From NCBI GenBank assembly GCA_030998225.1, contig JAPYXD010000754.1:4278001-4342000 (forward strand): a DNA stretch of 64,000 nucleotides, read 5' to 3'. A program made the translations under genes and the position numbers. The first letter of the stretch is position 1. Each line of letters begins with the position of its first letter. The notes below the pieces were generated by a model that saw only the letters and a program-made list of their open reading frames with translations, made no database searches and had not been told where the DNA came from. This document shows positions 12,190 through 24,508 of the stretch, piece by piece. Origin of the DNA: Diplolepis rosae. Lineage: Eukaryota > Arthropoda > Insecta > Hymenoptera > Diplolepididae.

Positions 12190-13167
12190 GAAGTCTGTTA
12201 TAAAATGTGCTGATATAATCAAAATGGCTAGATTTCCAAGTATGTCTTGACCGGTCTTACGACATGTGGCCGCACATTGTCAAGCTGGAGAATAACTTTG
12301 TCATGTCTCTCTTGGTACTGTGGACGTTTCTTCTGCAATGCTCGACTAAAACGCATCAATTTCGTTCGATACCGATCCCCTGTAATGGTTTCACTCGGTT
12401 TCAACAGCTCATAATACACCACACCGAGCTGGGCCCACCAAATGCAGAGTATAACCTTAGCACCGTAAATATTCGGTCTGGCCGTCGATGTAGAGGCATG
12501 TCCGGACATTCCCCATGATTTTCTACGCTTAGGATTATCGTAGTGGATCCATTTTTCATCACCAATCACAATGCGATATAAAAACCTCTTGCGAATCTGT
12601 CTTTGAAGCAGCTGTTCACAAGTAAAGGAACGACGTTTAACATCTCTCGGCTTTAACCCGTTCTGATCCCAATTTCTTTGCTTCTGAATCATTTCCATGG
12701 CTTTGAGGCGTTTCGAAATGGCTTGCATTTGGCACGTGTCTTCAGCAAGTAATACCTCCAATTCGGAATCTTTGAAAATGTTCTCTTTTCCACCGCCATG
12801 CAGGTCCTCGACATCAAAATCACCGTTCTTAAAGCGTTGAAACCTCTTACAACACGTTCTTTCACTACGAGCAGCCTCACCTTAAGTACTTAAGAATATT
12901 CGATGAGTCTCAGCCGCAGTTTGCTTCAAATGAAAGCAGAAAATCAAAACTTCCCGCAAATGACGAGAATTTAGCTCGAACACTGACATCTTCGATCGAG
13001 AATAAATTTATGATGCAAACACAAATTTACTAATGTACTGCTGTCGTTATGTTGACAGATGTCCAAGCTTACCGTGTGACATTTTTGATTTGCCTATTTC
13101 GACCGGCACTTACCGCTGCAGCCATCTATCGAAAAACGGTTGAAAAAAGGTTGTATACCTAATATTT
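12190..13167 (-). pseudogene. mariner relic family c, copy A
   Basis: The minus strand holds a frameshifted transposase. The N-terminus is near 12990 (MSVFELNSRHLREV), with LLAEDTCQMQAISKRLKAM in the linker, IGDEKWIHYDNPKRRKSW with the first catalytic Asp, and LQLDNVRPH with the second. It is cut before the third. The right TIR is near 13130-13167 (AACGGTTGAAAAAAGGTTG). It directly follows family b. Confidence 0.8.
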
Positions 13168-13864
13168 TTCAAATATATTGAAAATTCCATCATGTATCAA
13201 AATAAAGTTAAGTTAATTCTAAATCACGGGTTCATAGGGTCGATATTGTAGAGTTCCATTATCAAGGTGAGTGATACATTCTTCTAATGACCGACATAAT
13301 CATTTGAAATGATTTGAAAAAAATTAGTAATTAGTTCATGGTATATCCATAGTCGAATGAGGCGTGAATAGATTCTGTGAGAAAAGTTATGTGGAGCACA
13401 GAATATTTTTTAAATATATAAAATAATTGTTGCACATTCATTTTTTAACTAAATTAAACTTCCAACATCGTTACTATTTACTCCAAGACTATGATCAATA
13501 GGAAGCCATAAATGATTTTAGAAATCCACAATGTCAAAAAGTGTAGTAAAGTGGAAATACACAGCTAGACTTTTCAAGAGCTGACGTGTTTCCCTCTATG
13601 AAGAACAATTTAGAATTTACTGAGGATTTAATGAAAATTATTTATTTGAAAAAAGAAGTTAATAAACTATTGCAGAAGTTTATGAAGATTCTACAAAATT
13701 CCGAAGTGTTCTAGAACAGTCTACAATTTTTTAAATAAAATATATATACTGTTTCCTCTTCTCACACAAGCTATTCGGCTAATTTGTTTATAATAGCCAT
13801 AAATATTACATTTTATTAAATGGGAAATGATATTTCGATTCACATAAATTTTAATTGATTGCAG

Positions 13865-14109
13865 GTTTGGACCTAGAGTTGCCAGCCAGATTTAGAAATT
13901 TAAGACTGCGTGATACAGAGGAACCAAGAAGCTCTAGTTCCAGTATGAACAATGATAATGTTAGACAACGTGAACCCAGAACAACAGGTTCATTTTTAAG
14001 AATGATGAGCAGTACGAGGAGAGATGAGCCTGAGTCGTCGTCTGGTCACAGAAGGACATCTAGTAGGATTAGCAAAGAAAGATTAAAAGAAATTTTTAAA
14101 TGGTCATAA
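13865..14109 (+). CDS. Candidate alternative last exon (Ser/Arg-rich tail), copy A
   Basis: An open frame starts after the acceptor ATTGATTGCAG (ending 13864) and stops at 14109. An AATAAA follows at 14247-14252. The acceptor is phase 1, the same phase as the donor of exon 4 of the protease homologue (10834), so splicing exon 4 to this exon would keep the frame. The encoded tail of about 81 residues is rich in Ser and Arg (RSSSSSM, SSSGHRRTSS) and ends KERLKEIFKWS. Exon 5 at 10927 has no close AATAAA, so this may be the main 3' end or an alternative one. It could also be the end of another gene whose earlier exons I cannot see. Confidence 0.5.
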
Positions 14110-14246
14110 AAACTAGATTAGTTCCAGAAATTTAATACTTGTTGCCGTATTCACTAAACAAAATTATTCTGTATTTCCTTGATTCAATTGTATATAAATT
14201 ACAAATCGGAATATTGTGTTCTATTACTTTATAGAGCAATGATTTC

Positions 14247-14252
14247 AATAAA
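14247..14252 (+). terminator. Polyadenylation signal after tail exon, copy A
   Basis: AATAAA lies about 140 bases after the stop codon at 14109. The same signal is found at 57242-57247 in block B. Confidence 0.5.
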
Positions 14253-14464
14253 CACAACGAAAAATTTCTTTATACTACAAAAAAAAATCTTCTCTCTTCG
14301 CGGGCACATTCTTATTTATTATTTGATACTGAAACTCAAGTCAATTATATAATATTGCAAATGTAAACTAAATGTTCTCAGAGTTACTTCGACTTTGAGG
14401 AATACATTCCCATTATAACAGTCGCGTTTCGCACTCGTTCACAATTAAGGCTCTATCACTCTAT

Positions 14465-14481
14465 GGGGGGGGGGGGGGGGG
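14465..14481. repeat. Poly-G run
   Basis: Seventeen G in a row occur in an otherwise very AT-rich region. Confidence 0.9.
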
Positions 14482-15438
14482 TGCTGTATAAATAGCCGAA
14501 ATCGTTACTGAACTTTGGGTATGGACGATAAAAAGTTTCAATGACGTGGACGCCAGCGTTGGTACATATGTAGTATATTTGAAAATTTAAATTTTCATCT
14601 GGAAAAAGAAACAATATAATTCTTGAAGTAACTTTTGAAAAGAAAAACGACATAAGCAGCTTCATAAAATTAACAATTTTTAACTAATCTCGAAAATCGT
14701 GGGTACTTCAACACATGATTAAAATGATTTTGATCGGTTGAGAATGATTGAAGTGGCGTGTTCTGCCGATTTGAAATGCAGTTAAGAGACAAGCGTGTGT
14801 AAAGTTTAAGATACATATAACTCGTATAACTTGGGCTTGAACTACTCCAGTTGTGTACATTTTTGAGATCCTAAAGTATCTTTTTAAGCGGAAAAGAACG
14901 ATCTTTTGAAAATGCAAATGTGATGTACTATATTCCTTTAAAGAACACATTCTCATCGTAATACTCGCGCTGCGCCCTCGATTTTTGCTCTATATCAACT
15001 AGGGCTACATTTGCATTAGAAATAAAACAAAAAATTTGTATTTTTTTTTTGTTTTAAATAATTTTGTATTATAGCGGAATTTTGATATTGACTTTTTCAA
15101 GTTTTAACATTCTGTGACTTTCTTGAATTTAGTTTATCGAAAAATATTATTAGGTGTTACGTACGAATAATTAACTTTGAAATATTAGATTAAAATATCA
15201 AATTTAAATACTCATTCGGTTGAGGCTCCAAACTGACAAATTTCAATTTAGAAAATAAAAATTAAATAAATCAAAATTTGTTTATTTATTGGGATCGTGA
15301 TTGCCCTCTCCTCTGACTGAGGAGGCTATACCCTGTATACAAAAAACCTTTTTGGAAAACTAAATGAAGGGATGAAAATAAAGGCAATAAAATAATTCCC
15401 AGTTCTTGAATTTATTTGGTTTCACAAAAGTAAGCAAA

Positions 15439-15441
<3 letters not shown>

Positions 15442-15480
<39 letters not shown>
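15442..15480. repeat. (TA)n microsatellite
   Basis: This is an uninterrupted AT dinucleotide run of about 39 bases. Confidence 0.9.
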
Positions 15481-15484
<4 letters not shown>

Positions 15485-16751
15485 TAACTGGAACGATAAC
15501 TGCTAATCCTTACAGTGAGTTTTTCTTATATCTACCAATCCTGAGAGAGTGTGAGAGAGGAAGATTTATCCCTGGGCTCTCTTATTCGTCCTTGACTGGG
15601 CAGGAGGTTTTTTTTCTTTACTGTTGTACGAAATCACAACTTGAGCCCTATTTGCGAGTCGCGCATAGCACACGCGCTTTTGAACTCGCCCTTTTCGCCG
15701 CTAGAATTTTCCTATTAAATTTAATTCAAATATTTTATGAAAAATTATCACTACCGTTTTGAGATTCGGTAGTATTAATTTTTCCGCGATTTCGCGCACC
15801 TTTCTGCCGTTTTTGTTAAACGAATTGGACTTCAAAATAGTCTGCCGAAGAAAGATATATTAAAAATATATTTTGTATATTTCAATATATCTTATATGTA
15901 TTGCTTCCGTCCAGTTGAAGGCTTTTGTCTTTTACGTCCGCCCGACACGATTCCAAAAATAAATATTTTGTTAGATAAAGTTTTACGGTTTTAATCAACT
16001 AACGAGGATCTAGGAACTGTCGATCTAGACCGCAGACGGGCACGATAAAAGAAAAATGTTTTCTTTATTATTCTAAGATCTGAATCCGGTCAAGACACTC
16101 AGAAGACTGCGAATTTGATTTTGCCTTGATCTGTTTTACTAGTTCATCGCGAGGTGAGCATGTTAGGGTTTTTTGATGATTAAGGAATTAATGATTGGAC
16201 AGAGATAATAATGGCAGGGAGGATTTAGGAATTTGCACAAATACTGATGTGGTTATTGTGCCATTTGCTGATTTTTAGAATGCAATTATTTCTCCCCTCT
16301 TTCTACACCTATCGTGAGAAAGGAAATGTGCTCATCAGTTTTTAGTATTTGATGCATGGTCATCAAATTGTAGAAACAATTTTGAATTCTAGTATATTTC
16401 AGAGTAAATTGAGATATATATTTAATTAGTCTAGGCTTATAATCTTTATGTGGATTAAAGCTTCAACATAATTATTTAAGTATTCAGATGATCCTTGGGT
16501 TTTAGTTACAAAAGCACGTGGCTATTGTGGCGGGAGATCAGCTGGCTAGAGGATTTGAGCAAGGATAGGTGTATGAGGAGGAGATGCAATTATGAGATGA
16601 ATGCTAGCCTCGCGATGCACAGCAGAGGGCATCAAGATTTTCTAAAAGAGACCAGTATATTAGGCATGTGCATAGGCGAACGAAAGGAGGAATTGACAAA
16701 CGGCAGAAAGCCGTGGCGACAAACAGTGCATGGGTGTACGTGTACTAGATA

Positions 16752-16772
16752 TCTCTCTCTCTCTCTCTCTCT
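16752..16772. repeat. (CT)n microsatellite
   Basis: This is a CT dinucleotide run followed by a longer pyrimidine-rich stretch to about 16935. Confidence 0.9.
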
Positions 16773-17685
16773 TCCTCTCTCCTTTGTTCTCTTTTTCCTC
16801 TTCTATTCGTACATTATATCGCGAGTCTGCTATTGCTCATTCTTTTTCCTATTCTATTCTTTCTCCGCTCATCCTAGTTCTTATATCATCGCTCTCACTT
16901 TACACTCATTCTTCGCTTTTCTCTTATTTCATACCTTTTTAGATCATAGCGATCGAGTGCCTATGCACTCCACTATCAATTAATCTAGTTTATAAAACAT
17001 AAATGCACCTGAAAAACATAAGGGTGAACTCTTCTATCCTTTAAAAGTTTTATTAATTGAACGTATTTAAATAACTGGAAAAGTTAATTTAGGAATTACT
17101 GTACGTCTCAAGACCAGCTCGTATGACCAGAAATGCTGCGTTGCATTAGCCATTGGAATGCAATCAGGTTACGAACGCTCAAAACTGTGCATTTAATTCA
17201 CTTCTAAAAGCAATCGATATTCTATGAATTAGATTTTGACAATTAATAAAAACATTTTCCAAAAAATATTGCACACTTTGGACCGCCCGTAACATTAGGT
17301 AAATTAGTAAAGATTTATGAGCACTATAAGAAACCAATATAGCAATTTTTGATTTTTCCAAAATTTTTTTGTTGAAAAACACAAAAATGCTCTTATTTTC
17401 ACAATTTTGGTCAAAAGTGTCTGTTTAACGAACTCGCTCTCACTTTTTGGGCTCCGATAAAGTATGCCAAAGCTCAATACAATCTGCTAATTCTATCGAA
17501 AGTTATCGTGTCCACAGACGTCAGGTAGACAGACAGATACCTGTTCATATGATGAGAATGTAAAAAAAACTGGAAGTTGAATTAATATTTTAGAACTAAA
17601 TCTGTTATTGTTTTACTTAAGTTGTATATATCACTATACGTAAAAGTGACAGGGGAATTTAACTGTCCTGGATGAAATATTATAG

Positions 17686-18151
17686 CATGTGTACAAATAA
17701 GTTTCCGCCGTTTTTTATCAAAAATTGAGTATTTATTGTGAAAGAACGGAACCTTATGTTTTATTCGATGTGTAGTCCATCGTATCGTTCTTCTTGCGTT
17801 TGGCACAAATCTTGATCCAATAATACTTCCAATTCCTCGTCTTCGTACACTTTCGGCCTTCCGTTACGTTCTTTGTCTTCGATGTCAAATTCATCGTTCT
17901 TAAACTTTTGAAACCACTCACAACTTCTCTCACTTAAGGCAGCCTCACCATATGTTTCTATAAGTGATCGATGCGCCTCAGCTGCAGATTTCTTCAAATT
18001 GAAGAAGTAAATCAAAATTTCCCGCAAATAATGCTTATTCGGCTCAAAACTCGATATTTTCGACTGTAACATTTTACATCTGTCAATTTCAACCAAAACT
18101 TACTGGTGGCAACAACTTTTGTCAAACGGCGGAAAATTATTTGTACACCTG
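17686..18151 (-). pseudogene. mariner relic family d, copy A (internally deleted)
   Basis: The ends GTGTACAAATAAGTTTCCGC and GGCGGAAAATTATTTGTACA bound a minus-strand N-terminal fragment (18096-17761). It includes HYLREILIYFFNLKKSAAEA, GEAALSERSCEWFQKFK and the acidic linker EDEELEVLLDQD. The catalytic core is deleted. Confidence 0.8.
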
Positions 18152-18284
18152 ATAAATATACACATTCATTAAATATTAACATTTAATGAAAATTAGAAAC
18201 AGTGTCAATAACCGACTCTCCAGATGCCAGACCCATAAATAAAGGCCCAAGGGAAACGTACGTACAACTGTTGAGCACAATGAA

Positions 18285-18765
18285 CGTCCAGGCCATTCGG
18301 AAAAGATCGAAGATGAGGAATTGGAGATGTTACTCGGTGAAGAACCATGTCATACGCAAGATGAAGTAGTAAAATCATTAAGAGTTGATCGTTCAACTAT
18401 TTCTAGACGCTTACATGCACTGGCAATGAACCAAAAGCAAGGGAATTTGGTGCCATACGAGTTGAAGCCAAAGATGTCGATTTTGTAGCCCAATATTGCA
18501 TATCTGGTGAAAACCTACTTGGAAACGCTTAAATGGCAAGTTCTACCCTAGCCACCGTATTCTCTAGACATTGCACCTTCTGATTACAATTTGTTTTGAT
18601 CGATGACTCATGGTCTGTCTGAGCAACGCTTCAATTCTTATGAAGATACCAAAAAATGGGTCAATTCGTTGGTAGCCTCAAAAGACGAGTCGTTTTTCTG
18701 ACGCGGTATCCAAATGCTCCCAGAAAGATGGGAGTGATGGGCTAATGATGGTCAACACAGTCAAG
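18285..18765 (+). pseudogene. mariner relic family e, copy A (plus strand, core deleted)
   Basis: The plus strand reads the linker helix-turn-helix (EDEELEMLLGEEPCHTQDE, then RRLHALAMNQKQGN). It then jumps to the C-terminal part around 18530-18760 (DIAPSDYN, LPERWE) with stops. The core with the first two Asp residues is missing. Confidence 0.75.
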
Positions 18766-18769
18766 ACTC

Positions 18770-21280
18770 GTTTATTGCAAGACGAGAGGGGCTCCCACCA
18801 CCGCAATTATCGGTAAGGTTGGTTTGCAGAGAAAGCATTGGATTAGTTATCATCCCAACCACAGTGTTGCATATACGGCAAAGGTGGGGGTTAGGGGAAC
18901 GCTCAGGCCTTGCAACAAACGAGTCTTGACTATACTTTGAATGATCAACTGGTAACCACTTTTTTTAAATATAGCTGTAATTTTACAAAAAAATCCCTGA
19001 AAATTAATGCACGGTCCAAGTAGTTCTAATTATTATTTGATTAATAAAGCCGCCGAGGTGATTGGTGACGTCAAACCTTAATTGCCATTCATAAAGTTTA
19101 CGCAATGCATGAACAAATAAATATTATACATCCAGTTTTTTGTGAAATGAATAGCTTCATGAATAAAGGTTCCTCACTGCTCTCGAATCTTCCGTGCTTT
19201 CGAGCTTTAACTCTGAGAATCGGAAGCTGATATGGGGTAGAAAGATTTGATTTCACTGGCTGCACGTAAAGTTGTATGTGTGGTTGGGAAAAGTGGGGAG
19301 ATCTGTTCAAATGCCAGATCAGAATTCCGAGTTAAGTCAGCCAAATGTCTGAGGCACGTACATCTTCTATGGCTACAGTAGATACAATTACGAAGCTGGC
19401 CGATGGAAACTGAAAAGAACACAACCATAAGAGAGCAGTATAGACTCAAGTATATATACCTATGAGACACTTAGAGAAAACTGAATTAAAACTTTTAACT
19501 CGCTTCATGCTTGCACCCCTTTTCTCTTCTTCTCTCGATATAGAAAAAAAAGTGAGCCGGAACAATATTTCAGATGCGAACTATCGTTTAAAAATGTCAG
19601 TAATATAAAGTACTGAAAAGGAAAAAGAAATTGATCACGCATTTTTTTAAATTTTGTTCGAATTATGTTCTTAATTTTTCAAATAAACTGTAAAAATAAT
19701 ATCTTTTCATTTATTGATCAAAATACGGAAAAAATGTTTGAAAACAAAATTGTTTATTTCAAGAAGATCTACAACTTAGGTCTTAAACAAATTTTTTATA
19801 CAAGTTATATCTTTTGTTAATTAATTAATGTTATGGACGAATTGTTTATCTCAAGAAGATATACAAATTTACTACAGACTATTTTTTGAACAGGAACGTG
19901 GTTTTTGTTTTGATTGTAAAAAAACGTTATTAAAAATGAAATATTCCATTCTGACCCAAATCTATGCGAGATACGAAAAAAATATTAGAAAACAAAATTG
20001 TTTATTTCACAAAGATCTACAAACTTTTTCGATGCAAGTGCGGCTCTAATGGATATAAAGTAAAAAATTCAGCATGAAGCAGTATATGTAATGCTTCATT
20101 AAATTTCTAGGAATAGCATCAACAAATTGGTACCAGACTTTAAAAGGATCCTCACCATCCTCTTGGAAAAATAGCGAACTCAGATCAAGATCATCATCTA
20201 GTTTGTAAAAAATGTTACCTATTTGGGTCTTTAATTTTTTCAGAGGAAAAAACAAGAAAGTAGTCAGACCTATATCATCCTTAAATAGGAAAATTGCTTA
20301 AAATTTCCAAGCAATGCCGTCTTGTTGAAGAGAGACCAACTATATTGCTTTCTAGCAATATTTGTGATCGAGGCAGAACTGCGATTAGAGATACAAGGGT
20401 ACCCAAAACTCGCAAAGGCCTTCAGTCAACCAGAAGATTTATTGCCTCAAAATTCAGAAGGGTTGTACCCATGATTTGCCATACATTCCAGTACCGATGT
20501 TTAATGATTTTGAAGTCGTAAACATTAAAACGATAGTCACACGATGAAACCAGGTAGCTACCATAACAATCACAATGGAGTGAAGAACGTAGCTTCTAAG
20601 AACGATGGGTAGAATGATGGTAGTCATAGTTGTCTTAACGGTGGTTCGGAAATTCGTGATCCCCCAATTGGCACGTGAGCTTGTGCCCATTGAACTGCCT
20701 CTTCTTTCAGCCATAACGCAACTCTACATAACGCCCTTTCACCAAAAGACCTTTAACCTATTTCGAGTCTTATCAATGTCGCTCAGTGATACCCCCCCCC
20801 CCCTCAACTTGTGCTCATCGAGAAGGAAGTCCTCCCATAAGAGTCACTAGACTCTTTTAATGGGACCTACGGGTTGAAATCCGAATCACCAGAATCTCGG
20901 CGATAGTACTTCGAAAATTTTCCAAGGCTCTTTGGAATGATGGTAATCAAAAGGAAATTCGGAGGTTATGTAGGCATACTGGTCAGATTGTTTTTTCCGA
21001 TTCGATTTATCATGCAGTCAGATATTGGATATTCGATTGTTTGACTAATCAAATTGGTCTTTTCAATTCAATCAGGCTTGCAATTGAATGTCGTAAATGA
21101 GTTCAGAGTCGTTTGCAACAATGAAATGTTTTGGATACTGAACGAGTGGGTCATTTATTGCCGTCAGTCGTGTCAGTCGAATAGGTTGGCTACAACAATA
21201 AAATGAATCGATTCTTACAACTGAGGAAGTTCAGCTACCCTAAACGATTAGATTATTAATTTTAAATCCTAACATTTTAG
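18770..21280. other. No gene recognised (duplicated in block B)
   Basis: The stretch is collinear with 59080-61420. A minus-strand open frame of 87 codons at 19207-19470 is kept in both blocks with few changes. It lacks an ATG at its start, and the surrounding non-coding DNA is just as similar, so I do not call it a gene. The rest is AT-rich and unassigned, with a poly-C run near 20790. Confidence 0.5.
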
Positions 21281-21282
21281 CA

Positions 21283-21474
21283 ATGTTTACTCTACTACAT
21301 CCAACAACAAAGTTTGCATGTACTATATTAGTAGTTTATTTGAATATTTTCAGCACAAATTTGTTTGTATTCAACAAGTACGTTTTCTCAGTGCGGGGTC
21401 CAAACGTTCTAGAATATGGAGAACATAGTGGTAACCAACAATGCACCCGAATAAGAACTTTCTGTCGGATTTAG
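21283..21474 (+). other. Short open frame with a hydrophobic N-terminus, kept in both blocks
   Basis: It begins MFTLLHPTTKFACTILVVYL and continues to NVLEYGEHSGNQQC before the sequence diverges between the blocks. The counterpart at 61426 begins the same way. It could be a signal-peptide or membrane exon, but no partner exons were found and similarity of flanking DNA is equally high. Not recognised. Confidence 0.25.
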
Positions 21475-21537
21475 GAAATAAGTTAACTTAAATCCATGTT
21501 TACGATCCTGTGAGATCATAAAGGTTTTAAAATAGGC

Positions 21538-21870
21538 TCAGTCTGTGTCGATACATCGCTTCCAGCGAGATTTCCGGGCATCGAAGGCGTCACTGTAGGC
21601 TATTCCCGGAATGTCCTTTAGAGCCTTGGTGCAAGCCTCGTTGACTTTAAAACCTTTCCCGAAATGATGTCCTTTCATGGGAGTTTTCAGGCGCGGAAAC
21701 AAAAAGAAGTCTGGGGGAGCCACAAGAGGTCTATAGGGCTGTTGGGGAATCGTTGGCACCTTTGAATTGGCCAGAAAGCGGGTGACACAGAAATCAATGT
21801 GGGCTGGCGCCTTTTCAAATGCATTACGGCTTGCACGGGGGACGGAAACGAGTTTCACAAAAAAGCCTGT
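21538..21870 (-). pseudogene. mariner relic family f, C-terminal fragment
   Basis: The minus-strand frame has VTRFLANSKVPTIPQQPY, then PPDFFLFPRLKTPMKGHHFG and DAFDARKSRWKRCID. This is the usual end of a mariner transposase with the third-Asp motif (PDF). It lies in the 1.7 kb insertion found only in block A. Confidence 0.75.
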
Positions 21871-21879
21871 CCTTACTCA

Positions 21880-23175
21880 CCGGATGATCGGAAACAACTA
21901 GTCCAATTAATGCTATTTCAATGGATTGTACTTACACCTTTGATAACCTCACCAATTCTATTGGTGAGTATCAGGAGATCAAGTTTGCTAATGTTTCAAC
22001 CTGGACCAGCGAAAAGGTTACCAGAAGCTAGGAATTTAGAAACAGGAATTTCAGGGGCAGAGGCACTACCATACGAGATGCCAGAACTATCTGGAACTTC
22101 CCCAACAATTTTGTAGTAAAACTCAGTACCTTGTTTAAAAACCTTAACTTTTATTATTTAGAAGTATTTGTATAAGGTATACCAAATTTTTTAATATGTT
22201 AGGAATTATGTAAATTTACCATGAAAATTAGGAGAATTTACCTCCTATGTTTTTGGAAAAAGTACCAAATTTGATGTATTAATTTCGTCCTGAACACTTT
22301 GAGAATGTATCCAAAAATATCCTTAGAGTTCAATTAAGGGGTTAGGGTCAATTGGAAATTTCAAAAAATCGATTTGCAGCAAATTGCTTCTGTAGAGGCA
22401 GCAAATAAGGCAGAAGGTTCATTACATGGTCCTAGAATCGATGAATCAATGTGAGTTAAATAGTCATTACTAAATTCGGAAGAAATAAGTAGAAAGCTTA
22501 AACTTGGATTTGAGGTAACGTGTTCATCTAAACTTGCTTGTATATAGGGAAAAGCAGGTGTTTCTAGAGATCCGAAGTAAAACCTTGCGTAACCGTCATT
22601 AAGAGAATGTCCCAAACGGAATTGAGATCAGGGACCATCAATGTCTGATTGGGTAACCAACATTCGCATGAATTGGCAGCAGAGAATGGGGGTTTAGCAT
22701 TGATAGTAGAGCTCGGATTTCCAGTGGTCGATGACCAGGCGTTGGTACTGGTCGATTTACGTTTATAAAGTATGGATTTTTTGTCACCATAGGCAGGCGC
22801 CGATAATGATGGAATATTGATTTGTGAGACCTACACCACATTGATTTGCATCATCACCGAATTCAGGTGCGAACTATAAAAAGTGACCATTTGCACAGAG
22901 AAAACTACATATTGAAAAGCAGATACTGAAAATTTACATAGTTAGTCATAGTGTATATCTAGGTACTACCACATAATATCTGGATATTTTTTTCAATATA
23001 ATGGCCATTTTCTTTTTTCCAGTGTTTGTAGAGGCCGCTGTGATGCTTGGAATCGTTATCCTCCTGTAAGACCCAGCTATTGATTTACTCGTTATAAAAC
23101 TTTGTGGCAGAAGGTAACAAGCTTTGCTGATAGAGCCCTTTCATCCTCTCGGCACCTTTATTGTGTGTTTAACAG
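21880..23175. other. Block-A-specific stretch, no gene recognised
   Basis: A minus-strand frame of about 75 codons is open across 22615-22830 but resembles nothing I know and has no start or splice context I trust. The remainder is AT-rich. It is part of the insertion bounded by block homology at about 21450 and 23175. Confidence 0.4.
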
Positions 23176-23329
23176 TGTGCTCCAATCCATACCGATAAGT
23201 CACTGGGCCCGCGCCATTCGTTTTTCCATGTGTTGTTGGCTGAACAACTTTTTCTGTAGCGTGCCTCCTCATCCGAGCACAGACTCTTGAAAACGGCGTT
23301 TTACTACACGGGGTGAAAAGTCGGAGTGA

Positions 23330-23460
23330 AAGAACCAATTTTTGCAAGAGAAAAGTGAACTGCAAAATAGGTCTCCGTTTTTGATATGACAAATGGTAAT
23401 CCTTGGGGGCCAGGTCTGAAGAATACGGTGGGTAAAGAGGCAATTCGTAACCCAAAGAAT
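23330..23460 (-). pseudogene. mariner relic family g, copy A
   Basis: A short C-terminal piece reads GYELPLYPPYSSDLAPKDYH on the minus strand. A longer copy is at 61771-61983. Confidence 0.65.
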
Positions 23461-23776
23461 CTTATTTCACCATCGATTTTATGGATGAGTGCGTACAGGA
23501 TACTTTGAAAATTTTTGACTGAAACTTAAACAATAATTCAAAATTTTTCTAACTCAGTTTACAGATAGGTATTAATGTTTCTTATTAGTTTCTATAGCTA
23601 GAGTTCATATATTATCATCCTAACAATGACTTGAACGTAATAACTAATGTTTCCGGATCAACATATCTTGATAATCGGACACTATTTTGAAAATAGTTCC
23701 CAATAAAGATCAATGGGTTTTAATTTCTGCAAAGTGCACTGTAAAAAGTTGTAAAAAATTATTTTTTATTAATTTT

Positions 23777-24508
23777 GATATTCAAAGCTATCACTGTATG
23801 ATGGTCAAGTTCCAAATACACACAAATTACTATGAAAATCGTTTACTCGAAGTCAAGTAATTTTTCGCAACTTTGTATCATGAAAGCTAATAGAGTACAT
23901 GAATTCAAACTCCTGAACCAGTTTACAGAATTTATAAACCTTTATTCGTGTCTTGGGAACGCTTTTTATAATATTCAATGTATATCGAGGATTTGGTGAC
24001 AGAATCATCAGTTAATATTTGGATATTTTTGTTAGAATGAAAAAGTATGAACTTTAGATGCTGGAACTGATAGAAGACATGAATAGCTATTTAGAGACTG
24101 ATCCGGAAGAATTTGAAACAATCATTTTAGTTTCCATCAATAATTTTCATAGTAATTTGTGTGTATTTGAAGCTTGACAATCATTAAGCTACAGCTATGA
24201 ATATCGAATTTTCGAAAAAATAATTTTTTGCAACTTTTTACTTCGAGGGCTGATAGAGTATATGAATTCAGACTCCTGGGTCAGTTTACAGAATTTATAA
24301 ACCTTTAATCTTGTCCCGGAAACGATTTTCTCAAAAATTAATGGGTATCGAGGATTTGGTGACAGAAGCATCAGTTAATATTTTGATATCTTTGTTAGAA
24401 TGAAAAAGTATGAACTTTAGATGTTGGAACTGATAGGAGACATGAATAGCTATTTACAGACTGATCCGGAAGAATTTGAAACAATTATTTTAGTTTCCAT
24501 CAATAATA
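23777..24508. repeat. Two tandem units of about 280 bp with internal inverted repeats
   Basis: Unit 1 (23867-24143) and unit 2 (24229-24508) share long stretches such as ATCGAGGATTTGGTGACAGA and GACTGATCCGGAAGAATTTG. The segment 23777-23839 is the inverse of 24143-24206 (both contain ATACACACAAATTACTATGA on one strand). It lies outside the duplicated blocks. Non-coding. Confidence 0.75.

Larger units (their letters stand above)
10905..13340. repeat. Inverted repeat pair enclosing exon 5 and mariner relics, copy A
   Basis: About 150 bases around exon 5 (10905-11060) reappear inverted at 13188-13340, including an inverted relic of exon 5 itself with GATTATGTCGGTCATTAG on the minus strand. The arms enclose two mariner relics. 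Block B has the same arrangement (52440-52580 and 56090-56240), so the inverted duplication predates the block duplication. Confidence 0.7.
14253..17560. other. Non-coding stretch with simple repeats and repeat fragments
   Basis: I see no supported gene. It contains a 17-base G run (14465-14481), a (TA)n run (15442-15480) and a (CT)n run (16752-16772). The stretch 17290-17560 is a fragment of the palindrome arm at 1310-1640. About 2.6 kb (14945-17560) has no counterpart in block B. The open frames over 15406-16983 are made of simple repeats and are not convincing. Confidence 0.6.
1..23682. repeat. Segmental duplication, block A (left part cut by window)
   Basis: Reading this block against 44944-62204 shows collinear homology from the first base to about 23682, broken only by block-specific insertions. 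Shared landmarks in the same order are the signal-peptide exon, the intron palindrome, the protease-homologue exons, mariner relics, the Ser/Arg-rich last exon and the region ending near TTTCCGGATCAAC. Homology stops where block B meets an inverted repeat at 62206. The true left end lies outside the window. Divergence is a few percent by eye, so the duplication is much older than the LTR-element insertion. Confidence 0.9.

Noticed and set aside
15406..15762. Open frame of 118 codons on the plus strand
   Set aside because: It begins in a TA microsatellite, codes for an (IY)n run and resembles nothing known.
16495..16983. Open frame of 162 codons on the plus strand
   Set aside because: Much of it is a CT repeat and pyrimidine tract; no domain and no counterpart in block B.
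19207..19470. Minus-strand frame of 87 codons kept in both blocks
   Set aside because: No ATG at the start, and flanking non-coding DNA is equally similar, so conservation does not show coding.
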